Shown: in pieces, positions 9,168-18,101 of the stretch | Layout: each line of letters opens with the position of its first letter | Position numbering within the stretch: position 1 is the stretch's first letter | Origin: an uncultured Microscilla sp. | GTDB lineage: Bacteria > Bacteroidota > Bacteroidia > Cytophagales > Microscillaceae | Length of the DNA: 49,984 bases | Direction: 5' to 3' | NCBI RefSeq assembly: GCF_947493425.1 | Contig: NZ_CANLRP010000044.1 | Coordinates: 1-49,984, forward strand | Position numbers and translations under genes: made by a program | Notes under the pieces: generated by a model | The model's input: the letters and a program-made list of their open reading frames with translations, nothing else | Told to the model about the DNA's origin: nothing | Database searches by the model: none

Positions 9168-10100
9168 CTAATGTTTTGCCTTAAGCACCTTTTGATATTC
9201 TCGGTATACAGGCATTATATCAGGTTCGGTTTTCATCCATTGACTACGTGCTTTGCCATCTTTCATCCAGCGGTACATCCAAGACACTCCCCATTTTTTG
9301 TAGTAAACATCGGTTTGTTGGTAAACAGGGTCTTGCATTGCCTTGGTTAAACTAATAAAACTGTACTTCCGTTGACGCAACTTGCTCAATAATAAGCCTA
9401 TGTAATCGGCATTGAGGGGATTGTCATGGCACAAGTAAATATGACGTACCGGACGTTTGTATTGAGTCATTGCCATTTTTTCAAAAAAAGTAAAATACTC
9501 CAGGGTCTTTTGTATATACAAATTACCTATGCGTTGAGCTTCTTTGGGCTTGCCTTGCTTTTGGTAGTGTTCATACAAATAATTAAACATCCAATCGGAA
9601 CTTTCTACAGTAAAAGGAGTCAATATATAGTCATTGGCTTGCAGATAATGTACAATTTGGTAGTGTTGGCTAGAGTCTTTGCCCAAATCGTTGTAAGGAA
9701 ATCGAAAGTAACGCAATTTTTTATGGTATTTTTTGGCAAGCTTCTCAGTAAACTCTTCCCCTTTTAATAAGTCTTGGGTAAATGCCTGATACCCCACTGC
9801 CGAATACCGCAAATGACTATAGGTATGATTGCCTAAAGTATTGTAGGGTGATTTGCCCCAGTGCATAAGCAAGCCTACATTGGCAAAAAAACCTTGGTTT
9901 TTGGAAAACCGAAGTTTACTTTCGTTGATAAAAATAGCTGTAGGTACTTTCATCTTGTCTAATTGCCGTACCAATTTCAGCGAAGCATCATAGGCTTTGG
10001 TATTGGGCACATCATCTATTGTAATGGCCACTTGGAGCTGGGCCAATACGCCTGGGCACACAATCAAACCAGCAATAATCAACATCAAAAGTTTTTTCAT
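9168..10100 (-). CDS. Secreted polysaccharide deacetylase family protein (NodB homology)
   Basis: This 310-residue exported protein probably removes N- or O-acetyl groups from a cell-wall or extracellular glycan. Residues 1-20 are a signal peptide (cleavage near VLA-Q). Motif 1 of the NodB fold is ITIDDVP, with Asp29 and Asp30 as catalytic base and metal ligand. Motif 2 is GNHTYSH, supplying the metal-binding His92 and His96. A later FRFPYND resembles motif 3 (RxPY). The C-terminal part (about 190-310) is longer than a minimal NodB domain. Key residues are present, so it should be active. It is transcribed away from the neighbouring VLRF1-like gene, with 68 bases between their starts. Confidence 0.85.
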   Translation of the reverse strand: MKKLLMLIIAGLIVCPGVLAQLQVAITIDDVPNTKAYDASLKLVRQLDKMKVPTAIFINESKLRFSKNQGFFANVGLLMHWGKSPYNTLGNHTYSHLRYSAVGYQAFTQDLLKGEEFTEKLAKKYHKKLRYFRFPYNDLGKDSSQHYQIVHYLQANDYILTPFTVESSDWMFNYLYEHYQKQGKPKEAQRIGNLYIQKTLEYFTFFEKMAMTQYKRPVRHIYLCHDNPLNADYIGLLLSKLRQRKYSFISLTKAMQDPVYQQTDVYYKKWGVSWMYRWMKDGKARSQWMKTEPDIMPVYREYQKVLKAKH

Positions 10101-10168
10101 TTTTTTTTAAATTTTACTCTCGTGAAGATCGTATAAATCAATCATCACAAAAAAATTAAGCAATATTC

Positions 10169-10921
10169 ATGGAACTCACCAACGACAAACCCCACCAACT
10201 AAATTATAATCAGGCGTATCAATTTTTTGACTACCTGCTCAGAGAAAGAGATGACTTAAGCCTGCAATTAAACGTCAAAAAAAATGCATTGATCGCTCTA
10301 GACAATCACTTTGACCCTATTTTTGAGTTTCGTTTTCCTTTGCCTTATCCAGTAATTACCGAAAACACACTGGGTGAAGCAGAAACACCCCAAACTTATT
10401 TCGAGAAAGTATCTACAGCCATTCCCAACTATTTGATGTTGCTCATTCAGGCAGGCAATGCCGCCCTGGGGTATTTTGAAGAAGGCGAAATGATCAATCA
10501 TAAGGTCATACGTAAATACATGATCCGCAAAAAACAAGGAAAGTTTCAGGGTAACCACCTCAAAACCAAAGGTAAATCTAAATATGGCTCAAGGGTACGC
10601 CTGCAAAATACCGTAGATTTTTTTGAAGACATTAATCAAAAAATAACCGACTGGGAAATAGCAGATGATGCCGAACGAATTATCTATGCTGCATCCATTA
10701 CCCTCTGGAACATGTTGTTCGATTCTAAGGTAGAGAGTCCCTTTGACAAAGCCGACCCTCGCTTGCGTAAAGTGCCCAAAGATGTACACATACCTACTTA
10801 TGAGGAGTTGCTCCGCATCAATCGCTTTGCTCATCAGGGATTTGTGCACATTTTCCAGGAAATTGACCTCGAAGCATTTTTTGAAGGATTACTGCCTCAA
10901 GACAGTGACGAAGATTGGTGA
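10169..10921 (+). CDS. Candidate VLRF1-type (Vms1-like) peptidyl-tRNA release/ribosome-rescue factor
   Basis: This 250-residue protein is soluble, with no signal or membrane segment. Its central block (about residues 95-160) matches what I know of the VLRF1 domain of eukaryotic Vms1/ANKZF1 and bacterial relatives. It has an Ala-Gly-rich strand (QAGNAALGYF), a basic HK-x3-KY-x2-RKKQGKFQ segment, a GSRVRL segment, and an FFEDIN helix. In Vms1 the Gln of the G-x-x-Q loop acts like the GGQ glutamine of eRF1, hydrolysing peptidyl-tRNA on stalled 60S subunits. The matching residues here would be Gly124 and Gln127. The C-terminal part (about 165-250) is helical and acidic at the end. It stands alone and has a plain ATG start. 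Function is inferred from motif resemblance only; a VLRF1-like domain with another role is the alternative. Confidence 0.6.
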   Translation: MELTNDKPHQLNYNQAYQFFDYLLRERDDLSLQLNVKKNALIALDNHFDPIFEFRFPLPYPVITENTLGEAETPQTYFEKVSTAIPNYLMLLIQAGNAALGYFEEGEMINHKVIRKYMIRKKQGKFQGNHLKTKGKSKYGSRVRLQNTVDFFEDINQKITDWEIADDAERIIYAASITLWNMLFDSKVESPFDKADPRLRKVPKDVHIPTYEELLRINRFAHQGFVHIFQEIDLEAFFEGLLPQDSDEDW

Positions 10922-11404
10922 CCCGCTCAGCAACAGTTCTTTTTAATTAAGTACTGAGTCACAATTAAATACATCTAATTACTACAGGTAATTAATTTAT
11001 TATGAGTAGCTTAAGTACACTTGTAACCACTTATTGCTACTTAATCACTAAAATAAGTACTTTATTCAAAAAAATTCAACCAATTTTTCGCTCCCCAAAG
11101 GGGTCAATTCGTATACGGTGTAATACTTGACTTGTCTCAACTTTTACCAATGAGTAGCAAATAGTTCATTTTAACGTACATCCACGAATTTTATAAAGCA
11201 TTAAAAACCAATGCACTATAAAATTAATGGCTACTTGTAACGCAGGGTGTCCTACTCACCACTGTTTTTTTTCATTGTACAAAAGTAATTATTTGCAGTC
11301 ACTCTCTAAGGAATGGACAAAAGTAACTTTCAAGCTTAAAGGTGGCCTTTTTCCTTGACGCTTCTTTATTTTCAACCATTTCTTTACTCTAAACATTGAC
11401 AATT
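10922..11404. other. Non-coding gap
   Basis: About 480 AT-rich bases without a convincing reading frame. I found no terminator with a clean stem, no consensus promoter and no repeat. Confidence 0.5.
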
Positions 11405-11884
11405 ATGAAAACTAAAAAAACACTATTCCTACTGCTATTTTTTTCGTGGGCGGTGTTTGCCGCTCAAGCACAAAAAAAGGGGGGCAAGATCATGCAACAA
11501 ACTACCAGTGGTAGTCTCAAAGGCAAAACTTATAAAGTAACTTTCAAAAACAAATCGGAAAAAGACATGTATGTGGCAGTGGCCTACTACGACAACGACC
11601 CCCGCACCATGGGCGGGCGCTGTTTTTACAGCAAAGGCTGGTATAAGGTAAAACAAGGCAAGTCGATATGGCTCAATGTATCGGGAAAAAAGTTTTACTA
11701 CCACGCCCACCAGGTAGGCAAAAACGATGTATCGTATGGTAGCGAAAAAGAGTTTTATGTACACCCCATCAAAGCTTTCAATATAAGGCGGGCAGCAGTA
11801 GGCAGGTATAAAAGAGAAGGCGATAAATATTCAAAGTATAAATTTGATAAAATTCCCGAATCCAGAATGATCACTATTAAGTAA
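11405..11884 (+). CDS. Secreted DUF1036-type protein
   Basis: The protein has 159 residues. A signal peptide covers the first 22 (cleavage after AQA). The mature part resembles DUF1036: an early YKVTFKNKSEKDMYVAVAYY strand pair, the hallmark SKGWYKVKQGKS segment, then a YYHAHQ strand. DUF1036 proteins are small secreted beta-rich proteins of unknown function that usually carry Gly-Trp followed by a Lys/Gly-rich turn. The ATG at 11405 is preferred over an in-frame TTG at 11396, because the signal peptide starts cleanly at MKTKK. The C-terminus is basic. It sits alone. Confidence 0.75.
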   Translation: MKTKKTLFLLLFFSWAVFAAQAQKKGGKIMQQTTSGSLKGKTYKVTFKNKSEKDMYVAVAYYDNDPRTMGGRCFYSKGWYKVKQGKSIWLNVSGKKFYYHAHQVGKNDVSYGSEKEFYVHPIKAFNIRRAAVGRYKREGDKYSKYKFDKIPESRMITIK

Positions 11885-12097
11885 TAGTTGCAGTTAGTAA
11901 ACTCATGAGGGCAATTCATAAACTCACGTGAGGAAATCTGGCATATTATGCTAACTTTGCTAATACATAAAACAGTTGAAAAATATAACCACAGCCAGGG
12001 TTTGTATAATATTTAAAACGTTTACTACCAGTTAGTAAGTAAAAAAAATATAGAGACTGCTGGTGGAGGTTTGAGGGCACTATATTTGAGCCTTTTT

Positions 12098-12262
12098 TAG
12101 GGAGCAAACAAGAAATCACCTACCCATTTTGTAGCTACTCTTTTGCCCCGAGGCTTTGTTACTTTTAGCCTTTGGCAGAGCTCAGCACAGCAAAGCTGTA
12201 GCCTCGGTTTGCAGCCGTAGCTCTGCTATGACTTTAAAAAGTGCCGCGTCTCAGAATAAGAT
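12098..12262 (+). repeat. Dispersed repeat, copy 1
   Basis: This non-coding stretch shares blocks, in the same order, with the reverse complement of 45871-45987. The blocks are AGGGAGCA, TACCCATTT, TTTTG, GCNGCCGTAGC-like, GCTCTGCTATG/GCGCTGCTATG, TTAAAA and GTGCCGCGTC/GCGCCTGGTC. This copy is longer because of an insertion in the middle containing AGAGCTCAGCACAGC-like sequence. It lies in the gap before the outer-membrane barrel gene (11885-12380). It could be a decayed mobile or coding element. Confidence 0.55.
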
Positions 12263-12380
12263 AGCTAGCAAAGAAAGGGTATCCTATTTTTTAATTGCTC
12301 CCTTATACGTCACATTGTTTCATATAAATGATTTTATTTCACAAATTTTTTACAATACCTTACAAATTAAAAACGACATT

Positions 12381-13196
12381 ATGAGAAAAAGTATCTTCAC
12401 ATTGTGTTTACTAGGTCTGTTTGCCTTATGCACTACCAACACTTCGCAGGCACAAATTCATTTTGGATTTGATGTCTCAGGAGGGTTTCCCTTGAATGAG
12501 TTTCAAGCACAAAACCCCAATACTGGAGTAGGCATAAACCTGAATGCCTTTTTTCCTTTTGCCCCTCAAGTACCAGTGTATATAGGTCTAGACCTTGGGT
12601 TTATGGGCAATGGTTCACGTACCAACACTATTACAGAAAACCTGATATTAAGGGATGGTTTAGGAAATACTATTGTTAACTTTCCTATTCTTTTTGATGT
12701 CCAGACCCGCAACAACATTTTTAATGGACATGTAATATTAAGAACCAAAATTCCATTACCCCTGGTACAACCTTACTTCGAGGGTTTGGTGGGCTTCAAA
12801 AGCTTTTCTACCAGAGTTTCGCTTACCGATGTAAGAGCAGGCGATGGTATAGGGAATAATATATTTAATATTAACTATGACCAACTCAGACAAAACTCGC
12901 AGGTAAATACCACTGTCTTATCAAGCACTGCCCTTAGTTATGGTTTTGGGGCTGGTTTTCATATTATGTTCGGGGGCGGGCAATTTGGCTTAAACCTGGG
13001 AGCTCGTTATTTATTGGGTGGCACTGCTCAATACTACACTCGCGAAGACATCAATGAATGGACTGCTACCTTTGACACTTCGTCATTGACAACCAACCCT
13101 GACAATGCCCAGGCACAACTTAACAATGGAGGAAACCCTCGCAACTCTCGCACCGATATGCTTGTGGCTAATATAGGTATTGTAATTAAATTATAA
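12381..13196 (+). CDS. Outer-membrane beta-barrel protein
   Basis: This 271-residue protein has a signal peptide (residues 1-24, cleavage after SQA). Alternating hydrophobic strands with many Gly and aromatic residues follow, for example IHFGFDVSGG at the N-terminus and LVANIGIVIKL at the C-terminus. That is the pattern of an 8- to 12-stranded outer-membrane barrel (PF13568-like). I placed the start at the ATG at 12381 because the signal peptide begins there; an open frame from 12156 would add unrelated sequence overlapping the dispersed repeat. The gene has its own terminator. No ligand or partner is evident. Confidence 0.8.
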   Translation: MRKSIFTLCLLGLFALCTTNTSQAQIHFGFDVSGGFPLNEFQAQNPNTGVGINLNAFFPFAPQVPVYIGLDLGFMGNGSRTNTITENLILRDGLGNTIVNFPILFDVQTRNNIFNGHVILRTKIPLPLVQPYFEGLVGFKSFSTRVSLTDVRAGDGIGNNIFNINYDQLRQNSQVNTTVLSSTALSYGFGAGFHIMFGGGQFGLNLGARYLLGGTAQYYTREDINEWTATFDTSSLTTNPDNAQAQLNNGGNPRNSRTDMLVANIGIVIKL

Positions 13197-13226
13197 TCCA
13201 AAACGTTTACGGTAAGAAATATAATG

Positions 13227-13256
13227 AACTCCCTGAAAACTCAGGGAGTTTTTTTA
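13227..13256 (+). terminator. Rho-independent terminator
   Basis: A perfect 10-bp stem, AACTCCCTGA (13227-13236) with TCAGGGAGTT (13241-13250), has a 4-base loop and is followed by TTTTTATT. It ends the outer-membrane barrel transcript. On the other strand there is no T-run, so the convergent TPR gene does not obviously use it. Confidence 0.85.
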
Positions 13257-13292
13257 TTGCCTTTTGGTAAATAATGTGCCTGTTTGTAGTCA

Positions 13293-13619
13293 CTACATAT
13301 CTTTAAAGTCTAAAAACTCCTGATAGGCATTTTGCAATTCACGCAACGCTAAGGTCTCGTTTTGCGCAGTAGCTACCTCTACCCCTCTCTTGTATACAGC
13401 TTCGGCTTTTGCTTCCTCTTCAAGTTCTTCATAAAGCTTGCCTGCGTGATAATAGGTAGGCACATAACCAGGATGGTCTTGCAGTAACTTTTCAAAATAA
13501 ATCAACGCCTCCAAAGGTTTGTGCTTGGTATACTCCAAAGCTATAGCATATATATTAAACGGCTCGTTGGGCTCTTCTTCCAGAAAACCAAGTAATTGCT
13601 CTAAGCGAGATTGTGACAT
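13293..13619 (-). CDS. Small TPR protein
   Basis: The protein has 108 residues and no signal peptide. Two to three tetratricopeptide helices pairs are visible: PFNIYAIALEYTKHKPLEALIYFEKLLQ carries the A/Y/A/F spacing of one repeat, and YVPTYYHAGKLYEELEEEAKAEAVYKRG a second. TPRs mediate protein-protein binding. Similar short TPR proteins are common in Bacteroidota. The gene is single and convergent with the barrel gene; no function can be given. Confidence 0.8.
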   Translation of the reverse strand: MSQSRLEQLLGFLEEEPNEPFNIYAIALEYTKHKPLEALIYFEKLLQDHPGYVPTYYHAGKLYEELEEEAKAEAVYKRGVEVATAQNETLALRELQNAYQEFLDFKDM

Positions 13620-14164
13620 ATAAAATTTTGTTTTTAGAATATTAAGTTAAACTAAATTTCAGCTTATGTACTCATCATAAATGGTCATCTTTGATCTTAT
13701 ATCGCTACTTTCGGGTATTTGCCACTCTTTTTTGACTTACATCAGCCACAATTAGGAGTAAAACAAACAAGAATAAAGAACACCAAATAGTCTATTGAAA
13801 CCTAAGAAAATCACTTAAGACAAGCCTAATCCATTGAATTGTACAACTAAAACTACCATTAGTCCTTTCAATGCAAAAAAAGGTATGCACGCATACTAAA
13901 ATTACCCCATGATTACCTATATTATTCAAGGAATATTGCCTAAATTCACACCAATTTAAAACAGTTAATACAATAAAACATAATATAAATGAAACGCCTG
14001 GTAATTTTTTAGTTTTAGGTATAACATAAGGCTTGAACAAAAAATTTATCTGAATGTTTCCATTTTACCCTTACTCATCGTACTGATACTTCTTTTGTTT
14101 TTGTAACAACTTGAAGCAAGGGGTAAGTGAGGGGATTTATCAACATTTTAAAATTTCTATACGA
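13620..14164. other. Non-coding gap upstream of etfB
   Basis: About 545 AT-rich bases. A weak minus-strand frame (13792-14040) has no features of a real protein. No consensus two-box promoter for etfB was found by eye. Confidence 0.45.
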
Positions 14165-14902
14165 ATGAAAATATTAGTTTGTATTACGCATGTTCCCGAT
14201 ACAACTTCTAAAATCACTTTTACTAACGACAACACTGAGCTTGATAAAGGTGGATTGCAGTTTGTGATTGGTCCTTATGATGACTATGCACTGGCTCGCG
14301 CAGTTGAAATAAAAGAACAATTGGGAGGTACAGTAACGGCGTTGAATGTAGGACAACAAGAGACTGAACCCACCATCCGTAAAGCCTTGGCTATTGGTGC
14401 CGATGATGCCATTCGCATAGACGCTGAGCCAACAGATGCTTATTTTGTTGCCCAACAAATAGCAGAAGTAGCCAAAGCAGAAAACTATGACTTAATCATG
14501 ATGGGTAGAGAGTCTAGTGACTATAATGGAGGACAAGTTCACGGAATGGTAGGCGAAATGTTGGGAATACCTTCACTTTCGCCAGTAATGAAACTGGACA
14601 TTGACAAAGGAGTGGCTAAGATGGCCCGTGAAATAGAAGGTGGAAAAGAATACTTAGAAGCATCGCTTCCGTTGGTATTGGGTTGTCAGGAACCAATTGC
14701 TGAATGGAAGATTCCAAACATGAGAGGTATCATGGGTGCCCGTAAGAAGCCCCTTAAGGTGATTACTCCTACCAATAACGACACCCTTACAACTCCTGAG
14801 TCTTACGAATTACCCGCTCCTCGTACCGACGTAAAACTAATTGATGCAGATAATACTGCTGAATTGGTAAGCTTGTTGAAAAACGAGGCTAAAGTTATAT
14901 AA
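14165..14902 (+). CDS. etfB: Electron transfer flavoprotein, beta subunit
   Basis: This 245-residue protein is the beta subunit of ETF, which carries electrons from acyl-CoA and other dehydrogenases to the quinone pool through ETF-quinone oxidoreductase. The sequence begins MKILVCITHVPDT and contains the FVIGPYDDYALARAVEIKEQ segment. It also has the signature-like VHGMVGEMLGIP (helix 3) and the AMP-binding strand region typical of EtfB. Length agrees with the family (about 245-260). The ATG at 14165 begins the canonical N-terminus; the longer frame from 14111 adds an unrelated stretch. It is followed by etfA after 137 bases of repeat-bearing DNA. Confidence 0.95.
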   Translation: MKILVCITHVPDTTSKITFTNDNTELDKGGLQFVIGPYDDYALARAVEIKEQLGGTVTALNVGQQETEPTIRKALAIGADDAIRIDAEPTDAYFVAQQIAEVAKAENYDLIMMGRESSDYNGGQVHGMVGEMLGIPSLSPVMKLDIDKGVAKMAREIEGGKEYLEASLPLVLGCQEPIAEWKIPNMRGIMGARKKPLKVITPTNNDTLTTPESYELPAPRTDVKLIDADNTAELVSLLKNEAKVI

Positions 14903-14910
14903 GGTACTTT

Positions 14911-14995
14911 AGCAACAAGCCAGAAGCCGCAAGGTACAAGCTTTAGACAAAACTTTATACCTGTTTCTTGCCACTTGTAGCTTGTCCCTTAAAGC
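14911..14995. repeat. Oppositely oriented 7-base-period arrays between etfB and etfA
   Basis: Positions 14911-14941, read on the minus strand, form consecutive heptads of the type GCTTGTA, CCTTGCG, GCTTCTG, GCTTGTT. Positions 14965-14995 on the plus strand form TCTTGCC, ACTTGTA, GCTTGTC, CCTTAAA. The two runs face each other across about 23 bases, so the transcript could fold into an imperfect long hairpin inside the etf operon. No U-tract follows, apart from TATTTTTT about 5 bases later. Confidence 0.55.
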
Positions 14996-15039
14996 TATTT
15001 TTTAAATTAAATAAAGAAATTACTACGTAATAAAAATAT

Positions 15040-16008
15040 ATGTCAGTATTAGTTTTTGTAGAACTTGCCGATGGTGAACTAAGAGGTTCATCACTTGAAG
15101 CTGTTGGTTACGGAGCCGAAGTAGCCAAAATGTTAGGAACAGAAGCCAACGCCTTGGTATTGGGAAATACTGTAGGTGCAGATAAATTGGCTACTATAGG
15201 AAACTACGGAATCAACAAAGTGTTAAACGTTTCGGATGAGCGTTTGAACAACGGAGTGATTCAGGCGTACGCCAGCGTAATGCATCAAGTAGCTGAGCAA
15301 CAAAATGCCAACGTAATTGTACTTGCCAAATCGTCTTTAGGCGATGCGGTATCGGCACGTGTAGCCGCTCGTTTGAAAGCAGGATTGGCTTCTAATGTGG
15401 TAAGTTTGCCAGATACATCGGCTGGATTTAAAGTAAAAAGAAGTGTATATACTGGTAAAGCATTCCAGTTTACGAACATGGCTTCTGACAAGAAAATCCT
15501 TGCCCTTAAAAAAGGCGCTTATGCACCTGAGCCTACTGATGCCACTGCCGAGGTAGTAGATACTACTGTGAATGTTGACGAGGCGGACTTTAATGTAAAA
15601 ATCACTAAAACCGATAAAGTAACCGGGCAAATCTTATTGCCGGAAGCTGACCTTGTAGTATCAGGTGGACGTGGTTTGAAAGGACCAGAAAACTGGGGAA
15701 TGATTGAAGAACTTGCCAGCGAACTAGGCGCGGCTACTGGTTGCTCTAAGCCTGTATCTGACATGGACTGGAGACCTCATCACGAGCACGTAGGACAAAC
15801 TGGAGTAAAGGTTTCTCCTAGTTTGTATATTGCAGTGGGTATTTCAGGAGCCATCCAACACCTTGCTGGGGTAAGCTCTTCTAAAACCATTGTAGTCATC
15901 AATAAAGACCCTGAAGCACCATTTTTTAAAGCAGCAGACTATGGTATTGTAGGCGATGCTTTTGAAATAGTACCTAAGTTGATTGACGCAGTAAAATCAG
16001 CCAAATAA
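15040..16008 (+). CDS. etfA: Electron transfer flavoprotein, alpha subunit
   Basis: This 322-residue alpha subunit binds FAD and pairs with EtfB. The N-terminal domain starts [18 protein letters not shown]. The C-terminal FAD domain shows [12 protein letters not shown], then the [23 protein letters not shown] segment. [20 protein letters not shown] and [22 protein letters not shown] follow, all diagnostic of EtfA. All FAD-binding segments are complete, so it should be functional. It is the second gene of the etf pair and is closed by a strong terminator. Confidence 0.96.
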   Translation: MSVLVFVELADGELRGSSLEAVGYGAEVAKMLGTEANALVLGNTVGADKLATIGNYGINKVLNVSDERLNNGVIQAYASVMHQVAEQQNANVIVLAKSSLGDAVSARVAARLKAGLASNVVSLPDTSAGFKVKRSVYTGKAFQFTNMASDKKILALKKGAYAPEPTDATAEVVDTTVNVDEADFNVKITKTDKVTGQILLPEADLVVSGGRGLKGPENWGMIEELASELGAATGCSKPVSDMDWRPHHEHVGQTGVKVSPSLYIAVGISGAIQHLAGVSSSKTIVVINKDPEAPFFKAADYGIVGDAFEIVPKLIDAVKSAK

Positions 16009-16036
16009 GGGCTTTATAGCTTGTTTTAAATATTTT

Positions 16037-16086
16037 AACCTCTTGACGAAAAGCACCTTAGCTGACTGTCAAGAGGTTTTATTTTG
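16037..16086 (+). terminator. Rho-independent terminator of the etf operon
   Basis: A perfect 11-bp stem, AACCTCTTGAC (16037-16047) with GTCAAGAGGTT (16068-16078), has a 20-base loop and is followed by TTATTTTG. It lies 29 bases after the etfA stop. Confidence 0.8.
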
Positions 16087-16113
16087 TAAAAAACGCATAC
16101 AAAATTGCTTAAA

Positions 16114-16144
16114 TTTGATTAGGGACAAATTTCTTGTATATTTG
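16114..16144 (+). promoter_or_regulatory. Bacteroidota-type promoter for the bifunctional-nuclease-family gene
   Basis: TTTG (16114-16117), 19 bases, then TATATTTG (16137-16144) is an exact match to the phylum's consensus. Transcription would start near 16151, leaving a leader of about 147 bases before the GTG start at 16298. The length leaves room for leader control. Confidence 0.65.
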
Positions 16145-16297
16145 TTTGGTATTCCACTTACCAGAGGTTAATCCTATACAGTAATGTTCAATTAACTTCC
16201 TGAAAATTCAAGGGTATTCAATAATTATTGTAGTAAGTTTTTATACCTTTACACCTGAAATTTATTCGATTAAATACTAAAGCCGTTTTCAAGCACA

Positions 16298-16891
16298 GTG
16301 AGTAAGATAAAACTTAAAATTCTTGGCCTATCATCTAGTCAATCACAATCTGGTTCATTTGCTTTGGTTATGGGAGAGTCTAAAGGAAACAGACGCCTTC
16401 CTATTATCATTGGAATGTTCGAAGCTCAAGCCATTGCCATCGAAATTGAGAAAATCGTTCCCAATCGTCCAATGACCCATGACTTGTTCAAATCATTTGC
16501 TGAATCGTTTAACTTTTCAGTATTAGAAATTCTCATATCCGATCTGCGTGAAGGCGTTTTTTATGCCAAAATTGTTTGTACGGATGGCACTCAAACAGTA
16601 GAAGTGGATGCCCGCCCCTCAGACGCCATCGCTATAGGCTTAAGGTTTAGTGTACCTATATACACTTACGAAACCATTATGTCAGAAGCAGGCATTGTAT
16701 TGTCGGAATCTGAAGAAGGCGAAGAAGACTCAATCATACCAGAGGAAGAAGAAGTAAGCGAACTATCGTCTACCGAGCAAATCAAGGATTACACCAGCGA
16801 CAAACTGCAGGAGTTACTTGATGAAGCCCTGGAAAATGAAGATTACGAAAGAGCAGCCCAAATTCGTGATGAAATGAATCGTCGTAATTAG
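16298..16891 (+). CDS. Bifunctional nuclease family protein (DUF151) with C-terminal UVR motif
   Basis: The protein has 197 residues. Residues 1-140 match the BFN/DUF151 family: LKILGLSSSQSQSGSFALVMGE, then GNRRLPIIIGMFEAQAIA, and the VDARPSDAIAIGLRF signature. Plant members were reported to have DNase and RNase activity. An acidic linker (about 140-160) leads to residues 165-197, which fit the UvrB/UvrC interaction motif: KLQELLDEALENEDYERAAQIRDE. BFN with a UVR tail is a known combination in Bacteroidota. The start codon is GTG at 16298; no ATG lies at a better position. It has its own promoter and terminator. Confidence 0.88.
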   Translation: MSKIKLKILGLSSSQSQSGSFALVMGESKGNRRLPIIIGMFEAQAIAIEIEKIVPNRPMTHDLFKSFAESFNFSVLEILISDLREGVFYAKIVCTDGTQTVEVDARPSDAIAIGLRFSVPIYTYETIMSEAGIVLSESEEGEEDSIIPEEEEVSELSSTEQIKDYTSDKLQELLDEALENEDYERAAQIRDEMNRRN

Positions 16892-16930
16892 TTGTTGCCA
16901 AAAAAATATCCTCCCTCCTACGGGGGAACA

Positions 16931-16960
16931 AACTCACAACCAAGGTTGTGAGTTTTTTTA
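16931..16960 (+). terminator. Rho-independent terminator
   Basis: An 11-bp perfect stem, AACTCACAACC (16931-16941) with GGTTGTGAGTT (16944-16954), is followed by TTTTTA. It ends the BFN-family gene. The two-base gap in the middle means the real loop is formed by opening a few pairs. Confidence 0.8.
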
Positions 16961-17141
16961 TGCCTTGTATAAGGGCATTAGTTTGCTTATGCAATAAAAT
17001 TTTATTCCAAAAAATACAATTATTCCAAATAAAAAACACATAAACAATCATATACATTTTTTTATTTGGAATAACAGTCAAAAACAGGAACAATAGAGGG
17101 TAAATTCGCGTTCGATGTAGTAACACCAAAATAAGTAAGTG

Positions 17142-18035
17142 ATGACAAACATAATATTAACCCTCGATAACAATATACTATCGATATCTTTCTATAAATT
17201 TATCGCATTGTATATACTTGCCATTCTGGCAATGCTTTCTTTGCTTATAATCGTAAGCAAAAAAATTAAAGAAAATTACTATAAGAAAGCAACTCAACAA
17301 CAAATCAAAATTTCAAGCCCTTTACAAATAGCCTATTTAAACAATGGCTTGCCTGGCTATATTCGTACGGTATTGTTCCAATTGATACAAGAAGGCTACC
17401 TTACCAAACCCAAGAGGCACTGGTTTAGCTACAAAGTAAAAGCTACTGCTACACACCCTCCAGTCAAAGACTTGAGTAAAGCCGAACAAACTATTTTTCA
17501 TTATGCTGCCTCAAACGAGTCATGGCATAAGATTATCAATCACCAGGAACTACACGAAGACTTGTGGAAAACCGAAGCAACCCTGGAGACCCAATTGACC
17601 AATTTTAACTTACTTTACCCTCAGCCTGTGCTCAATCGGCTAAATAAGTTGCGAGGTATTTTTATTCTTTTTACACTGACCCTAGGTTCTTATCGTTACT
17701 TATTAGGAACCGAAAAAGCCCGCACAGGTATTTGGAGTTTGTTGCTTGTGGGTATGTTGGGTATGATGCTCATTACACACGTAGCAAAGCTTGATCGGGT
17801 AACCAAACAGGGACAAAAGTATTTGAGTAGCTTGAAAAACAGTTATAAAGACTTAAACCCTGCCAAAAGCAATAAATATAAGCTGGTGGTTACCAGTTTG
17901 CTCAAAGATGATAAGCAAGAGATGGCTTCTCTGCTGAAAATGCTCAAAAACAAAAAACCAAATCAACACAGCTGGGCACAAATGCCACAAAAGTACCTCA
18001 ATAACTTGTCGGCGAACCCACAATTAGAAACCTGA
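17142..18035 (+). CDS. TIGR04222-like membrane protein
   Basis: The protein has 297 residues. The first membrane segment (about 18-40) is followed by SSPLQIAYLNNG and VLFQLIQEGYL. This is the TIGR04222 pattern: an E/Q-I-A-Y-L-x-x-G strand-turn and a winged-helix-like segment ending in G-x-L. Further hydrophobic segments lie at about 170-190 and 196-215, and the C-terminus is long and basic. TIGR04222 proteins are membrane proteins of unknown role, often with a Cys/Gly/His-rich tail; that tail is absent here. The ATG at 17142 is preferred to the GTG at 17139. Confidence 0.65.
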   Translation: MTNIILTLDNNILSISFYKFIALYILAILAMLSLLIIVSKKIKENYYKKATQQQIKISSPLQIAYLNNGLPGYIRTVLFQLIQEGYLTKPKRHWFSYKVKATATHPPVKDLSKAEQTIFHYAASNESWHKIINHQELHEDLWKTEATLETQLTNFNLLYPQPVLNRLNKLRGIFILFTLTLGSYRYLLGTEKARTGIWSLLLVGMLGMMLITHVAKLDRVTKQGQKYLSSLKNSYKDLNPAKSNKYKLVVTSLLKDDKQEMASLLKMLKNKKPNQHSWAQMPQKYLNNLSANPQLET

Positions 18036-18101
18036 ACATCTACTACAGTGGTTTAATGCAAATAAAGGTACATGGCGAATCCAAAAAACGATTTAAACGT
18101 A

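Noticed and set aside
12156..12380. Upstream extension of the outer-membrane barrel gene
   Set aside because: The extension overlaps the dispersed repeat, and the signal peptide begins at 12381, which defines the start.
13792..14040. 82-codon minus-strand frame before etfB
   Set aside because: Unsupported by composition or features; left as non-coding.
14111..14164. Longer start for etfB
   Set aside because: The canonical EtfB N-terminus MKILVCITHVPDT begins at 14165; the extra residues are not part of the family.
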